From: Streptomyces sp. ADI96-02
Lineage (GTDB): Bacteria; Actinomycetota; Actinomycetes; Streptomycetales; Streptomycetaceae
Assembly: GCF_003846185.1 (NCBI RefSeq)
Contig: NZ_ML123034.1
Span: 3,968,300-4,029,392 of the forward strand
Reading direction: 5' to 3'
Length of the DNA stretch: 61,093 nucleotides
Position numbers and translations under genes: made by a program. Shown piece by piece: positions 9,531 through 17,780 of this stretch (positions within the stretch are counted from its first letter, which is position 1; every line of letters begins with the position of its first letter). The notes beneath the pieces were generated by a model. The model did no database searches. It was not told the DNA's origin and was given only the letters and a program-made list of their open reading frames with translations.

Positions 9531-11158
9531 CCGCGGACCCCAGCACCCCCACGGCCGGAACCGCCGCGGACGGCCTCACCGCCGCCGCGCCCAGCCTCGT
9601 CCAGTCCGTCGACTGGCTCGCCGTCGCGCCGCCCACCCTCACCGCGCTGGCCGCCCTGCTCGTCCTCGTCGCCGACCTCTTCCTCCCCGCTCACCGCAAA
9701 AGGCTCCTCGGCCACGGCGTCCTCACCGCCCTCGCCGCCGCCCTCGCCCTCCTCATCCCGCTGCGGGCCGGCGACCGCTCCACCTTCTGCCTCACCGCCG
9801 GCAGCCAGGCATGCAGCTACACCGCCGACCACTTCGCCCTCGTCATCCAGGCACTCGTCCTCGGCGGCGCGTTCCTCACCGCCCTGCTCTCCCTCGACGA
9901 CACCCGCGGGCTCCCGGCCGGCGAGTACTGGTTCCTGCTCCTGTCCTCCGCGGCGGGCGCGGCCCTCCTGCCCGCCGCCCGCGACCTCGCCACGCTCGTC
10001 GTCGCCCTCGAAGTGGCCTCGCTGCCCGCCTTCGCGCTCGTCGGCCTCAAGCGCGGCGACCGGCGCTCCTCCGAGGCCGCGCTCAAGTTCTTCCTGTCCT
10101 CCGTCGTCGCCACCGCCGTCATGCTCCTCGGCGTCAGCTTCGTGTACGCGGCCACCGGCACCCTCCACCTCACCGAGATCGCCGCGCGCCTCGACGACGT
10201 GCCCCCGGTGCTCGACACCCTCGCCGAGACCGGCGTCGCCCTCACCCTGGTCGGCTTCGCGTTCAAGACCGCCGCCGCGCCCTTCCACTTCTGGGTCCCC
10301 GACACCTACGTCGGCGCGCCGCTCCCGATCGCCGCCTACCTCTCCGTCGTCGGCAAGGCCGTCGGGTTCTCCGGGCTCGTCCTCGTCACCGTCATCGCGT
10401 TCCCGGCCCACGCCGACGTATGGGGCCCGGCGCTGGCCGTCCTCGCCGCCCTCACCATGACCGTCGGCAACGTCGCGGCCCTGCGCCAGAGCGCCACCCG
10501 CGCCCGCAGCGCCGTCCGCCTCCTCGCCTGGTCCTCCGTCGCCCAGGCCGGATACCTCCTGGTCCCGATCGCCGCCGCCGCGTACTCCGGCGGCGAGCGG
10601 ATCGGCTCGACCGTCGCCTACGCCCTCATGTACGCCGTCGTGAACCTCGGCGCCTTCGCCGTCGCCGCGCTCGTCGCCCGTACGAGGCCCGGCAACCGTC
10701 TCGCCGACTACCGGGGCCTCTACGCGACCCGGCCGCTCGCCGCCCTCGCCCTCGGCTTCTTCCTGCTCTGCCTGGCCGGACTGCCGCCCGGCGTCATCGG
10801 GCTCTTCGCGAAGGTCACCGTCTTCTCGGCGGCCGTCGACGCGGGACTCGGATGGCTCGCCGTCGTCATGGCCGTCAACGTCGTGATCGCTCTGTACTAC
10901 TACCTCCAGTGGACGGCGGCGCTCTTCCGCACGCCCGCCGCGAGCGCCACGGAGACCGTCCCGAACGGTACGGCGACCGCGCCGAACGGTACGGCGACCA
11001 CGCCCGCGGCACCCGGAATTCCGGCCCCGGACGCCCCTCACCTGCTCCGCGCCCCCGCGCCCCTCGCCGCGGCCATCGCCCTCGCCACCGCAGCCGGCAT
11101 CGTCCTGTCCGGCGCGCCGCAGCTCGTCCTGCGATTCGCCGCCGTCAACCTCTTCTGA
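9527..11158 (+). CDS. nuoN: NADH-quinone oxidoreductase subunit N
   Basis: NuoN is the proximal antiporter-like subunit. It shows ALKFFLSSVVATAVML, the lysine-containing KTAAAPFHFWVPDTYVG segment, and SVAQAGYLLVPIA. The protein is 543 residues. Before the last membrane helix there is a low-complexity linker with a duplicated PNGTAT unit, echoing the linker in NuoM. Its first 25 residues are also Ala/Thr-rich, and they share a 20-base exact repeat with the end of nuoM. It is the last gene of the cluster. No clear terminator is seen in the 112 bases before the next gene. Confidence 0.94.
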   Translation: MTADPSTPTAGTAADGLTAAAPSLVQSVDWLAVAPPTLTALAALLVLVADLFLPAHRKRLLGHGVLTALAAALALLIPLRAGDRSTFCLTAGSQACSYTADHFALVIQALVLGGAFLTALLSLDDTRGLPAGEYWFLLLSSAAGAALLPAARDLATLVVALEVASLPAFALVGLKRGDRRSSEAALKFFLSSVVATAVMLLGVSFVYAATGTLHLTEIAARLDDVPPVLDTLAETGVALTLVGFAFKTAAAPFHFWVPDTYVGAPLPIAAYLSVVGKAVGFSGLVLVTVIAFPAHADVWGPALAVLAALTMTVGNVAALRQSATRARSAVRLLAWSSVAQAGYLLVPIAAAAYSGGERIGSTVAYALMYAVVNLGAFAVAALVARTRPGNRLADYRGLYATRPLAALALGFFLLCLAGLPPGVIGLFAKVTVFSAAVDAGLGWLAVVMAVNVVIALYYYLQWTAALFRTPAASATETVPNGTATAPNGTATTPAAPGIPAPDAPHLLRAPAPLAAAIALATAAGIVLSGAPQLVLRFAAVNLF

Positions 11159-11270
11159 CGCCCGCACCACCGGTTTGCCCGTGGCCACCGCCGCAGGGCA
11201 AGGTCTTGGCTGCCTGCGTCACGTACCGGCGACGTACCGGCGGAAGCCGACACCAGAGGAGAGAGAAGCA

Positions 11271-11735
11271 GTGCTGAACGGGTTCAAGGAATTCATCCTG
11301 CGCGGAAACGTGATCTCGGTGGCCATCGGCCTCGCCGTCGGAGCGGCCTTCACCGCCGTCGTCACCGGATTCAGCAACGCCTTCATCGTCCCGCTCATCG
11401 GCGTGGTCACCCGCGGCACCGGCGACTTCAGCAAGGCCACCTTCAAGGCCGACGGCGTCGAGTTCCCCTACGGCCTCTTCCTCAGCGCCGCCATCGCCTT
11501 CCTCATCACCGCCGCCGTCCTCTACTTCTGCGTCGTCGTCCCCATGGCCAAGGTCCAGAACCGTTTCACCGCCAAGGAAGAGGAGGAGAAGGTCGACATC
11601 AAGGCCGCCCTCCGCGACTGCCCGCGCTGCTACACCGAGATCCCGGCCATCGCCTCGCGCTGCGGCCACTGCACCAGCGACGTCGAGCCCGACCCGGAGG
11701 CCCTCGCGCTCGCCAGGCTCCCCGTCCAGCGCTGA
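11271..11735 (+). CDS. mscL: Large-conductance mechanosensitive channel, MscL family, with CxxC tail
   Basis: MscL opens a wide pore under membrane tension and protects cells from osmotic downshock. The first 100 residues match the family: FKEFILRGNVISVAIGLAVG is the amphipathic N-helix and first membrane helix, and the second helix is at about residues 68-92, with VVPMAKVQNRF at its end. After the usual charged cytoplasmic helix comes an unusual tail with Cys117, Cys120, Cys131 and Cys134, arranged as a zinc-ribbon-like CxxC-x10-CxxC. GTG 11271 is preceded by GAGGAGAGAAGCA. The gene is transcribed with nuoN but is not overlapped with it. Confidence 0.85.
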   Translation: MLNGFKEFILRGNVISVAIGLAVGAAFTAVVTGFSNAFIVPLIGVVTRGTGDFSKATFKADGVEFPYGLFLSAAIAFLITAAVLYFCVVVPMAKVQNRFTAKEEEEKVDIKAALRDCPRCYTEIPAIASRCGHCTSDVEPDPEALALARLPVQR

Positions 11736-11948
11736 GCCGCCCCGCCCCGACCACCCGTACGGCCGAGCGCCCCGCCGTACGGGCCGGGGCCCCGCAACGC
11801 CCGTGACCAGCCGCACCGGCCCCGCCCGCCGGCCGTCCGCACAAGGGAACTAGCTCTCCCCGCCTCGCGTTGACCTGTACGGGAGGCTCCACTGGGGAGT
11901 GGAGACCACGCAAAGGGTTCCCCCGCGGCACTATCGGGAGGGCGCACC

Positions 11949-12812
11949 GTGCACCGCCGGCACAACGGGCTGAAAACCGCCGTACTCCTCGGTGGCCTGT
12001 CCGCGATCATCATCGTCATCGGCAGCCTCTTCGGACGTACGGGTCTCCTCGTCGCGCTCCTGGTGGCCCTGGCCACCAACGCCTACGCCTACTGGAACAG
12101 CGACAAGCTCGCGCTCCGCGCCATGCGGGCCCGGCCCGTCAGCGAATTCGAGGCGCCCCAGCTGTACCGCATCGTCCGCGAGCTCTCCACCGCCGCCCGC
12201 CGGCCGATGCCCCGCCTCTACATCTCCCCGACCCAGGCGCCCAACGCCTTCGCCACCGGACGCAACCCGCGCAACGCCGCCGTCTGCTGCACCGAGGGCA
12301 TCCTGCAGATCCTCGACGAACGGGAGCTGCGCGGCGTCATCGGGCACGAGCTGAGCCACGTTCACAACCGGGACATCCTCATCTCGTCCGTCGCCGGAGC
12401 CCTCGCCTCCGTCGTCATGTTCCTCGTCAACTTCGCCTGGCTCATCCCGGTCGGCCGCTCCAACGACGACGAGGGCCCCGGCATTCTCGGCATGCTGCTG
12501 ATCATGATCCTGGGTCCGCTGGCGGCCTCCGTCATCCAGCTCGCCGTCAGCCGCTCCCGCGAATACGAGGCCGACGCCTCCGGAGCCCAGCTCACCGGCG
12601 ACCCGCTCGCCCTCGCCGACGCCCTGCGCAAGCTCGACGCCGGGACGAAGCAGCTGCCGCTGCCGCCCGAGCCGCGGATCGAGACCGCGAGCCACATGAT
12701 GATCGCGAACCCCTTCCGTCCCGGACAGGGGCTGTCCAAGATGTTCTCCACCCATCCACCGATGGCCGAGCGCATCGCCCGACTAGAACAGATGGCAGGT
12801 CATCGCCCGTGA
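11949..12812 (+). CDS. htpX: HtpX-type membrane zinc metalloprotease
   Basis: HtpX is an M48-family protease that degrades damaged membrane proteins. Two hydrophobic segments fill residues 9-45, the zinc motif HELSH lies in [14 protein letters not shown], and two further membrane segments follow. The third ligand is the glutamate in [10 protein letters not shown]. The length (287) is typical. GTG 11949 has GGGAGGGC just upstream. The stop overlaps the GTG of the next gene, so the two are probably translated together. The 213-base gap before it has a TTGACC at 11870 but no convincing -10 box. Confidence 0.93.
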   Translation: MHRRHNGLKTAVLLGGLSAIIIVIGSLFGRTGLLVALLVALATNAYAYWNSDKLALRAMRARPVSEFEAPQLYRIVRELSTAARRPMPRLYISPTQAPNAFATGRNPRNAAVCCTEGILQILDERELRGVIGHELSHVHNRDILISSVAGALASVVMFLVNFAWLIPVGRSNDDEGPGILGMLLIMILGPLAASVIQLAVSRSREYEADASGAQLTGDPLALADALRKLDAGTKQLPLPPEPRIETASHMMIANPFRPGQGLSKMFSTHPPMAERIARLEQMAGHRP

Positions 12813-13201
12813 AAACCATCCTGAACGTCATCTGGCTCATCCTCTGCGGATTCTGGATGTTCCTCGGCTACCTGCTGGCCGGCGCCCTGCTCTGCGTCAC
12901 GGTCATCGGCATCCCGTTCGGCCTCGCCGCCTTCCGGATCGGCGTCTACGCCCTGTGGCCCTTCGGGTACACCGTGGTCGACCGCGGGGACGCCGGCTCG
13001 CCCTCCTGCGTGGGGAACGTCCTCTGGCTGGTCCTGGCCGGATGGTGGCTCGCCCTCGGCCACATCACCACCGGCATCGCCCTGTGCCTCACCATCATCG
13101 GGATCCCCCTCGGCATCGCCAACTTCAAGCTGATCCCGGTCTCCCTGATGCCCTTCGGCAAGGAGATCGTCCCCACCGACCAGCCCTTCACCGCCCGCTG
13201 A
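12809..13201 (+). CDS. YccF-family inner membrane protein
   Basis: The 130-residue protein has two matching halves, each with a membrane segment followed by a Gly-Ile-Pro-rich turn: [17 protein letters not shown] and [16 protein letters not shown]. This duplicated pattern is typical of the YccF domain, whose function is unknown. The second half ends with LMPFGKEIV, also typical. The GTG start overlaps the htpX stop, so the two genes form a unit. The link to a membrane stress protease is suggestive only. Confidence 0.85.
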   Translation: MKTILNVIWLILCGFWMFLGYLLAGALLCVTVIGIPFGLAAFRIGVYALWPFGYTVVDRGDAGSPSCVGNVLWLVLAGWWLALGHITTGIALCLTIIGIPLGIANFKLIPVSLMPFGKEIVPTDQPFTAR

Positions 13202-13277
13202 CCTCGACCGTCCGCAACCGAACGCGCCCCACCCGCGTCTTGGATTCCAACACCGAGCGAAGGGTAGGCGCAGCGAC

Positions 13278-13550
13278 ATGAGCATCATCGGTTGGATCAT
13301 CCTGGGGCTGCTCGCCGGAGTCATAGCCAAGATCCTGCTCCCGGGACGCGACCCCGGCGGCATCATCGGCACCACTCTCATCGGCATCGCCGGGGCGTTC
13401 GTCGGCGGCTGGCTCTCCAGCCGCTTCCTGGACCGCCCGATCAGCAACGACTTCTACGACACCGCGACCTGGGTCGCCGCCGTCGCCGGCTCCCTCGTCC
13501 TGCTCATCGTCTACCGGCTGCTCTTCGGCAACTCCCGCGAACGCCGCTGA
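13278..13550 (+). CDS. GlsB/YeaQ/YmgE-type small membrane protein
   Basis: This 90-residue protein has three hydrophobic segments and glycine-rich turns. The motif GLLAGVIAKILLPGRDPGG near the start is typical of the transglycosylase-associated (GlsB/YeaQ/YmgE) family. Members are often induced by stress in other bacteria, but their molecular job is not established. It starts at ATG 13278 after a GCGAAGGGTAGGCG stretch. It lies downstream of htpX and the YccF gene in the same direction, so the three may share transcription. Its stop is 30 bases from the convergent alkB gene. Confidence 0.85.
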   Translation: MSIIGWIILGLLAGVIAKILLPGRDPGGIIGTTLIGIAGAFVGGWLSSRFLDRPISNDFYDTATWVAAVAGSLVLLIVYRLLFGNSRERR

Positions 13551-13580
13551 CCGCCCCCGGGCGGGCGCGCGCCCACCCGG

Positions 13581-14282
13581 CTACGCGCCGTCCCGAGGCC
13601 CCAGCCCGGTCTCCCGCAGCGTCACGTTCAACCGGCCGGCCCGCATCCCCGCGGCCGGGTCGGCCGACCCCGCGTACACCTTCGGCACCCCGTGGAACGC
13701 GAACCGCGACGGTCCGCCGAACACGAAGAGGTCGCCCGAGGCCAGTTCCACGTCCGTGTAAGGGTGCCCGCGGTCCTCCGTGTTCCCGAACCGGAACAGG
13801 CACGTCGCGCCGATGCTCAGCGACACCACGGGCGCGCCGGAGCGCTCCTCCCTGTCCTGGTGCATGCCCATCCGCGCGTCGGCATCGTAGAAATTGATCA
13901 ACGCCGTGTCCGGAGCGAACGCCCGCCCGGCGCTCTCGTCCCCGTACGCCTCCGCGACCGCCGCCCGGCCCAGCTCGGCCAGCCACGGCGGCAGCTCGGC
14001 CACCCGCTCGCCGTTGACGTCGTCGGCGGTGCGCGTGTACCGGTAGGGCTGCCAGTGCCACCCGAGGCACACCGTTCGCACCGACATGACCCCGCCGCCC
14101 GGCAGCGCCGTGTGCCGCAGCGGCACCGGCCCCCGCGACCACGCGCGGCAGGCCGCCACCAACTCCCGCCGCGCCTCCGCGGACAGCCACTCCGGCACAT
14201 GCACCGCTCCCGGCGCCACGACCCGTCGCGGACGCGGGAACAGCCCGTCCGCGACCGGCGGCGGCACTCCGCGCGACACCAT
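13581..14282 (-). CDS. alkB: AlkB-like 2-oxoglutarate/Fe(II)-dependent DNA demethylase
   Basis: AlkB enzymes remove N1-methyladenine and N3-methylcytosine damage by oxidation. The iron ligands His141, Asp143 (MHQD) and His197 (FHGVPK) are present. So is the Arg pair Arg217 and Arg223 in RLNVTLRET, which binds 2-oxoglutarate in this family. The NFY at residues 130-132 corresponds to the substrate-pocket motif. The protein is 233 residues. I took the ATG at 14282, fourteen bases after the ogt stop; the frame stays open upstream but that part is not AlkB-like. It appears to be co-transcribed with ogt, giving a direct-reversal repair unit. Confidence 0.9.
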   Translation of the reverse strand: MVSRGVPPPVADGLFPRPRRVVAPGAVHVPEWLSAEARRELVAACRAWSRGPVPLRHTALPGGGVMSVRTVCLGWHWQPYRYTRTADDVNGERVAELPPWLAELGRAAVAEAYGDESAGRAFAPDTALINFYDADARMGMHQDREERSGAPVVSLSIGATCLFRFGNTEDRGHPYTDVELASGDLFVFGGPSRFAFHGVPKVYAGSADPAAGMRAGRLNVTLRETGLGPRDGA

Positions 14283-14296
14283 GCGGCCCACCCCCC

Positions 14297-14806
14297 TCAG
14301 GCCCGCGCGACGCAGGCCGCGCCTTCGAGTCCCAGCAGGGTCCGCTTGCGCTCCAGCCCGCCCGCGTACCCGCGCAGCGCCCCGTCCGCGCCGATCACCC
14401 GGTGGCACGGGCGCACGACCAGCAGCGGATTGCGCCCGATCGCCGTGCCCACGGCCCGCACCCCCGCGCCCGAGGCCCCCACCTCCGCGGCGACCTCCCC
14501 GTACGACACGGTCTCGCCGTACGGGACGGACTCCACGGCCCGCCAGACGCGCCGCTGGAACGGCGTGCCCACGCCCTCGGCGACGGGCACGTCGAACCGC
14601 CTCGACCGGCCCGCGAAGTAGGCGTCCAACTGGGCGACGGCGTCCGCGAACGGTTCCGGCGCACGCCGCCACCCGTCCAGGACGACCGCCCCGCCCCGCT
14701 GATCCGGAACGGACAGCGAGGCCAGCACGACCCCGCCGGCCGACTCCTCGCCCACCAGCAGCAACTCGCCCAGCGGGCTCGCCACCCGCGTGTACACCGT
14801 CGACAC
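14297..14806 (-). CDS. ogt: Methylated-DNA-[protein]-cysteine S-methyltransferase
   Basis: This suicide repair protein moves the methyl group from O6-methylguanine to its own cysteine. The acceptor Cys134 lies in the family motif PCHRVIGADG. Upstream, GAGVRAVGTAIGRNP carries the arginine finger (Arg117) and the Asn hinge (Asn126). There is no AraC or Ada N-terminal domain, so this is the Ogt type (169 residues) rather than a regulator. It starts at GTG 14806 and is followed by alkB after 14 bases on the same strand, which supports joint expression. Confidence 0.94.
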   Translation of the reverse strand: MSTVYTRVASPLGELLLVGEESAGGVVLASLSVPDQRGGAVVLDGWRRAPEPFADAVAQLDAYFAGRSRRFDVPVAEGVGTPFQRRVWRAVESVPYGETVSYGEVAAEVGASGAGVRAVGTAIGRNPLLVVRPCHRVIGADGALRGYAGGLERKRTLLGLEGAACVARA

Positions 14807-14928
14807 GACCGCTCACTTCCCTCGCCTGCGAGAACGCGGGCCGCACCGCGCCGGCCCCGGCCCGCACCGACCAGTGTGCTCCGCCCGGGAGCGCGCACGG
14901 CATCGCGCCCGGGCGGAAGGGGTGCCGG

Positions 14929-15417
14929 CTACCGGTAGTTCACGAACTGCACGGCGAAGTCGAAGTCCTGGCCCTTGAGCAGCGCCTGCACGGCCTGGAG
15001 GTCGTCGCGGCTCTTCGAGCTGACCCGCAGTTCGTCGCCCTGGACCTGCGCCTTGACGCCCTTGGGGCCCTCATCACGGATGATCTTCGCGACCTTCTTG
15101 GCGTTCTCCTGGGAGATGCCCTCCTCGATCGTCGCGAAGATCTTGTACTCCTTGCCGGAGAGCTGCGGCTCACCGGCGTCCAGCGACTTCAGCGAGATGC
15201 CCCGCTTGATCAGCTTGGACTGGAAGATGTCGAGGACCGCCTTGACCCGCTCCTCGCCGTTCGCCTCCATCAGGATCTTCTCGCCGGACCACGAGATCGA
15301 GGCGCCCGTGCCCTTGAAGTCGTAGCGCTGGGAGATCTCCTTCGCGGCCTGGTTGAGGGCGTTGTCGACCTCCTGCCGCTCGACCTTCGAGACGATGTCG
15401 AAACTGGAGTCGGCCAT
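14929..15417 (-). CDS. yajQ: YajQ-family nucleotide-binding protein
   Basis: YajQ proteins bind nucleotides; some members bind cyclic di-GMP or RNA in other bacteria. The 162-residue protein opens with [20 protein letters not shown] and ends with [10 protein letters not shown], both highly typical. The internal region with the family-like ISWSGEK and the [16 protein letters not shown] block also fits the two ferredoxin-like folds. ATG 15417 follows AAGGAGCCACACGTC on the minus strand; earlier in-frame starts would add residues absent from the family. It lies alone, divergent from tRNA-Tyr. Confidence 0.93.
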   Translation of the reverse strand: MADSSFDIVSKVERQEVDNALNQAAKEISQRYDFKGTGASISWSGEKILMEANGEERVKAVLDIFQSKLIKRGISLKSLDAGEPQLSGKEYKIFATIEEGISQENAKKVAKIIRDEGPKGVKAQVQGDELRVSSKSRDDLQAVQALLKGQDFDFAVQFVNYR

Positions 15418-15606
15418 GACGTGTGGCTCCTTGCGTCGAATGCGGGGGATACAGCGCAAAGCCTAAGGGCTCTCCCCCGACGGCCCGGGGCCCCGCGACG
15501 GGCTCCCGGCCCTGATCAAAAGCGGTGGCGGAGCACCCCTGGGCATCAGGTATCGTTTACGTCGTCGCCAAGGAGCTCACCAGCGGAGATCCGACGCGTC
15601 GTTCGA

Positions 15607-15688
<82 letters not shown>

Positions 15689-15695
15689 CGCGAAC

Positions 15696-15730
15696 GAAGC
15701 CCCCGACCGGGAGATCCGGTCGGGGGCTTC
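15696..15730 (+). terminator. Strong hairpin terminator after tRNA-Tyr
   Basis: A perfect 15-bp stem (GAAGCCCCCGACCGG with its complement) closes a GAGAT loop eight bases after the tRNA. It is followed by only a short T-containing stretch, as is usual in streptomycetes. Confidence 0.88.
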
Positions 15731-15746
15731 TTCGTCATGCGGTTCC

Positions 15747-15812
15747 GTCGTCCGGTCCGCGTCCGTCGTCCGGTCCGGGCGTCCGTCGTCCGGTCCGCGT
15801 CCGGGACTCGCG
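15747..15812. repeat. Three direct repeats of about 18-20 bp
   Basis: The core GTCGTCCGGTCCG recurs at 15747, 15765 and 15785, separated by short G/C-rich variants. It lies between the tRNA-Tyr terminator and the end of the minus-strand NAD(P)-binding gene. No function is apparent. Confidence 0.75.
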
Positions 15813-15823
15813 CCGTTGCGCGG

Positions 15824-16480
15824 TCAGTTGCCCGCGACGTGCTTCACGGCCACGGTCACCGGGGTGTTCCCGGAGATCACTTCGAGGGTCAGGCCCGCCG
15901 TCGCCGGGGTGTCGAGCAGTTCCAGGATCGTGGCGGCCACGTCGTCGCGCGGGACCGGGCCCCGGCCGGTCGAGGCGGCGAGGAGGATCTGGCCGGTGCC
16001 GGCGTCGTTGGTGAGCATTCCCGGGCGCAGGATCGTCCAGTCGAGTGCGGCGCGCGAGCGTACGTCGGCGTCCGCGGAGCCCTTCGCCCGCAGATAGACG
16101 TCGAAGACCTCGTCGCCGGCGTGGGAGGCGTCGGCCCCCATCGAGGAGACGATGACGTAGCGCCGGACGCCCGCGGCCTCGGTGGCGTCGGCGAACAGGA
16201 CGGCGGCGGCGCGGTCCACGGTGTCCTTGCGGGAGGTGCCGCTGTTCGGTCCGGCGCCGGCCGCGAAGACGGCGGCGTCGGCCCCGCGCAGCACCTCCGC
16301 GGCCTCCTCGACGGAGGCCGATTCGAGGTCCAGCACGGCGGGTTCGGCGCCGATGTCGGCGAGTTCCTGGCTCTGTTGGGCGTTGCGGATGATCCCTACG
16401 GCCTCGTCCCCGCGTGCGGCGAGGAGCCGTTCCAGCCGGAGGGCGATCTGTCCGTGTCCACCTGCGATGACAATGCGCAT
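15824..16480 (-). CDS. NAD(P)-binding Rossmann protein, atypical SDR/NmrA type
   Basis: The protein begins with a dinucleotide-binding motif, Gly7-xx-Gly10-xx-Ala13 (GGHGQIA), after a first beta strand. It continues with a family-typical VSSMGA stretch and TILRPGMLTN in the second half. It is 218 residues, a single domain without a full catalytic Tyr-xxx-Lys motif in the visible place, so it fits the atypical SDR group of NmrA/YwnB-like proteins that sense or reduce using NAD(P)H. The substrate is unknown. It starts at ATG 16480 and lies 34 bases downstream of the amidohydrolase gene on the same strand, so the two may be co-transcribed. Confidence 0.85.
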   Translation of the reverse strand: MRIVIAGGHGQIALRLERLLAARGDEAVGIIRNAQQSQELADIGAEPAVLDLESASVEEAAEVLRGADAAVFAAGAGPNSGTSRKDTVDRAAAVLFADATEAAGVRRYVIVSSMGADASHAGDEVFDVYLRAKGSADADVRSRAALDWTILRPGMLTNDAGTGQILLAASTGRGPVPRDDVAATILELLDTPATAGLTLEVISGNTPVTVAVKHVAGN

Positions 16481-16514
16481 GTGTCCGACCGTACGCCCGG
16501 GGAGCGCCCGTCGC

Positions 16515-17780
16515 TCAGTTCCGGGACCCCGTCCCGGGGTCGGGTCGGCCCTGGCGCGGCAGATCGAGGCCGCTCAGGGTGTCGGAGTCGCAGTACTCGC
16601 GGACGGCGCTGGTACGGGCGACGACGCGGCCCCGGTGGATGACGATCCTGCTGTAGCCGAGGGAGAGCACGGCCGGAAGCCGCTCGCCGCGTACGGCGAG
16701 GAGTTCGGCGGGGAAGCCCGCCTCGACGCGGACCTCGGGCAGCGCGAGCGCCGCGCGGGCCGCCGCCGAGACCATGGCGTAGGACTGCTCGGCGCGCAGG
16801 CCGGTCTGCGAGGCGAGGAGGTAGGCGGCTTCGAGCGGGTCGCCGCGGCCGACCGGATTGGCCGCGTCGCGCAGGGCCCCGCTGCCCGCCGCGACGCGCA
16901 CCCCGGCGGCCCGCAGGAGGCGTACGGGCGCGGTCGTACGGCGTTCGGCCGCGGTGCAGCCGCCCTGCGGCAGGCAGATGACGGTGACGCCGGCGGCGGC
17001 CAGCCGGTCGGCGGCGCGGGCGGCGGCGTGGAGCGGGAGGTGGGCGAGGCCCGCGCAGGGGCCGATGGCGACGCCGGGCCGCAGCCCGCGGGCCATGGCG
17101 GCGAGCCGGGTGAGCCGGGCGGGGTCGTCGCCGTCGGTGTGCAGGTCGACGGGGCGGCCGTGCTCGGCGGCGATCTCCAGGACGGCCTCGGTGTGACCGG
17201 TGGGGTCCGGGTCGAGGTCGGGGCAGCCGCCGACGACGGCCGCGCCCATCCGCACGGCGTCGCGGAGCATGGCCAGGCCGTCCGCCCCGGCGACGCCGGT
17301 GAGCAGGCGGGGGACGGCGACCGGGGCGAGATCGACCAGGCCCCGCAGGGCGCGGCGGCTCTGTAGGACGGCTTCGAGCGGGGCGAGGCCCCGGTCGCCG
17401 CCGATGCGGACGTGGGTGCGCAGCGCGGTGGCCCCGTGGCCGAGCTGGAGGAGGGCGGCCTCGGTGGCGCGGCGCTGGATGTCCTCGACGGGCCGGGGGC
17501 CCGGTCCCGGGGCGTCGCCGTCGGCGGTGAGGGCGGTGTCGCTGTGGGCGTGGGGCTCGGCGGGGGCGGGGAGCAGGAGGTAGCCGCGCAGGTCGAGGCG
17601 GGGGCCGCGGGCGGAGAGGCTGCCCGCCGTGCCGACGGCCTCGATCCGGCCGCCGCCGAGGCGTACGTCGACGGTGCGGCCGTCGGCGAGGCGGGCGCCG
17701 GTCAGGACGATGGCGGGGGAGCCGGCGTCGGCGCTGTCGGGCGCGCTGTCGCCGGGCCGCCGCGGCTGGCTGTCGGGCAT
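16515..17780 (-). CDS. Amidohydrolase-family protein (cytosine-deaminase-like), probably inactive
   Basis: The 421-residue fold follows cytosine deaminase: a small beta domain, the HxH motif His77-Ala-His79, a THVRIG strand, DLHTDGDD with His214, and a GRGDPLEAA segment near the end. By eye, three catalytic positions are changed. The glutamate that follows His214 by three is Gly217. The next metal-binding histidine becomes Pro241 (IGPCAGL). The late aspartate of the GHDD-like motif becomes Gly301 (GSGALRD). With those lost, normal metal-dependent deamination looks unlikely. A binding or regulatory role is possible. It starts at ATG 17780 with a GGAGCGCG stretch upstream. Confidence 0.8.
   Translation of the reverse strand: MPDSQPRRPGDSAPDSADAGSPAIVLTGARLADGRTVDVRLGGGRIEAVGTAGSLSARGPRLDLRGYLLLPAPAEPHAHSDTALTADGDAPGPGPRPVEDIQRRATEAALLQLGHGATALRTHVRIGGDRGLAPLEAVLQSRRALRGLVDLAPVAVPRLLTGVAGADGLAMLRDAVRMGAAVVGGCPDLDPDPTGHTEAVLEIAAEHGRPVDLHTDGDDPARLTRLAAMARGLRPGVAIGPCAGLAHLPLHAAARAADRLAAAGVTVICLPQGGCTAAERRTTAPVRLLRAAGVRVAAGSGALRDAANPVGRGDPLEAAYLLASQTGLRAEQSYAMVSAAARAALALPEVRVEAGFPAELLAVRGERLPAVLSLGYSRIVIHRGRVVARTSAVREYCDSDTLSGLDLPRQGRPDPGTGSRN

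Noticed and set aside
11870..11900. TTGACC as the -35 of an htpX promoter
   Set aside because: No TAnnnT box occurs 16-19 bases downstream.
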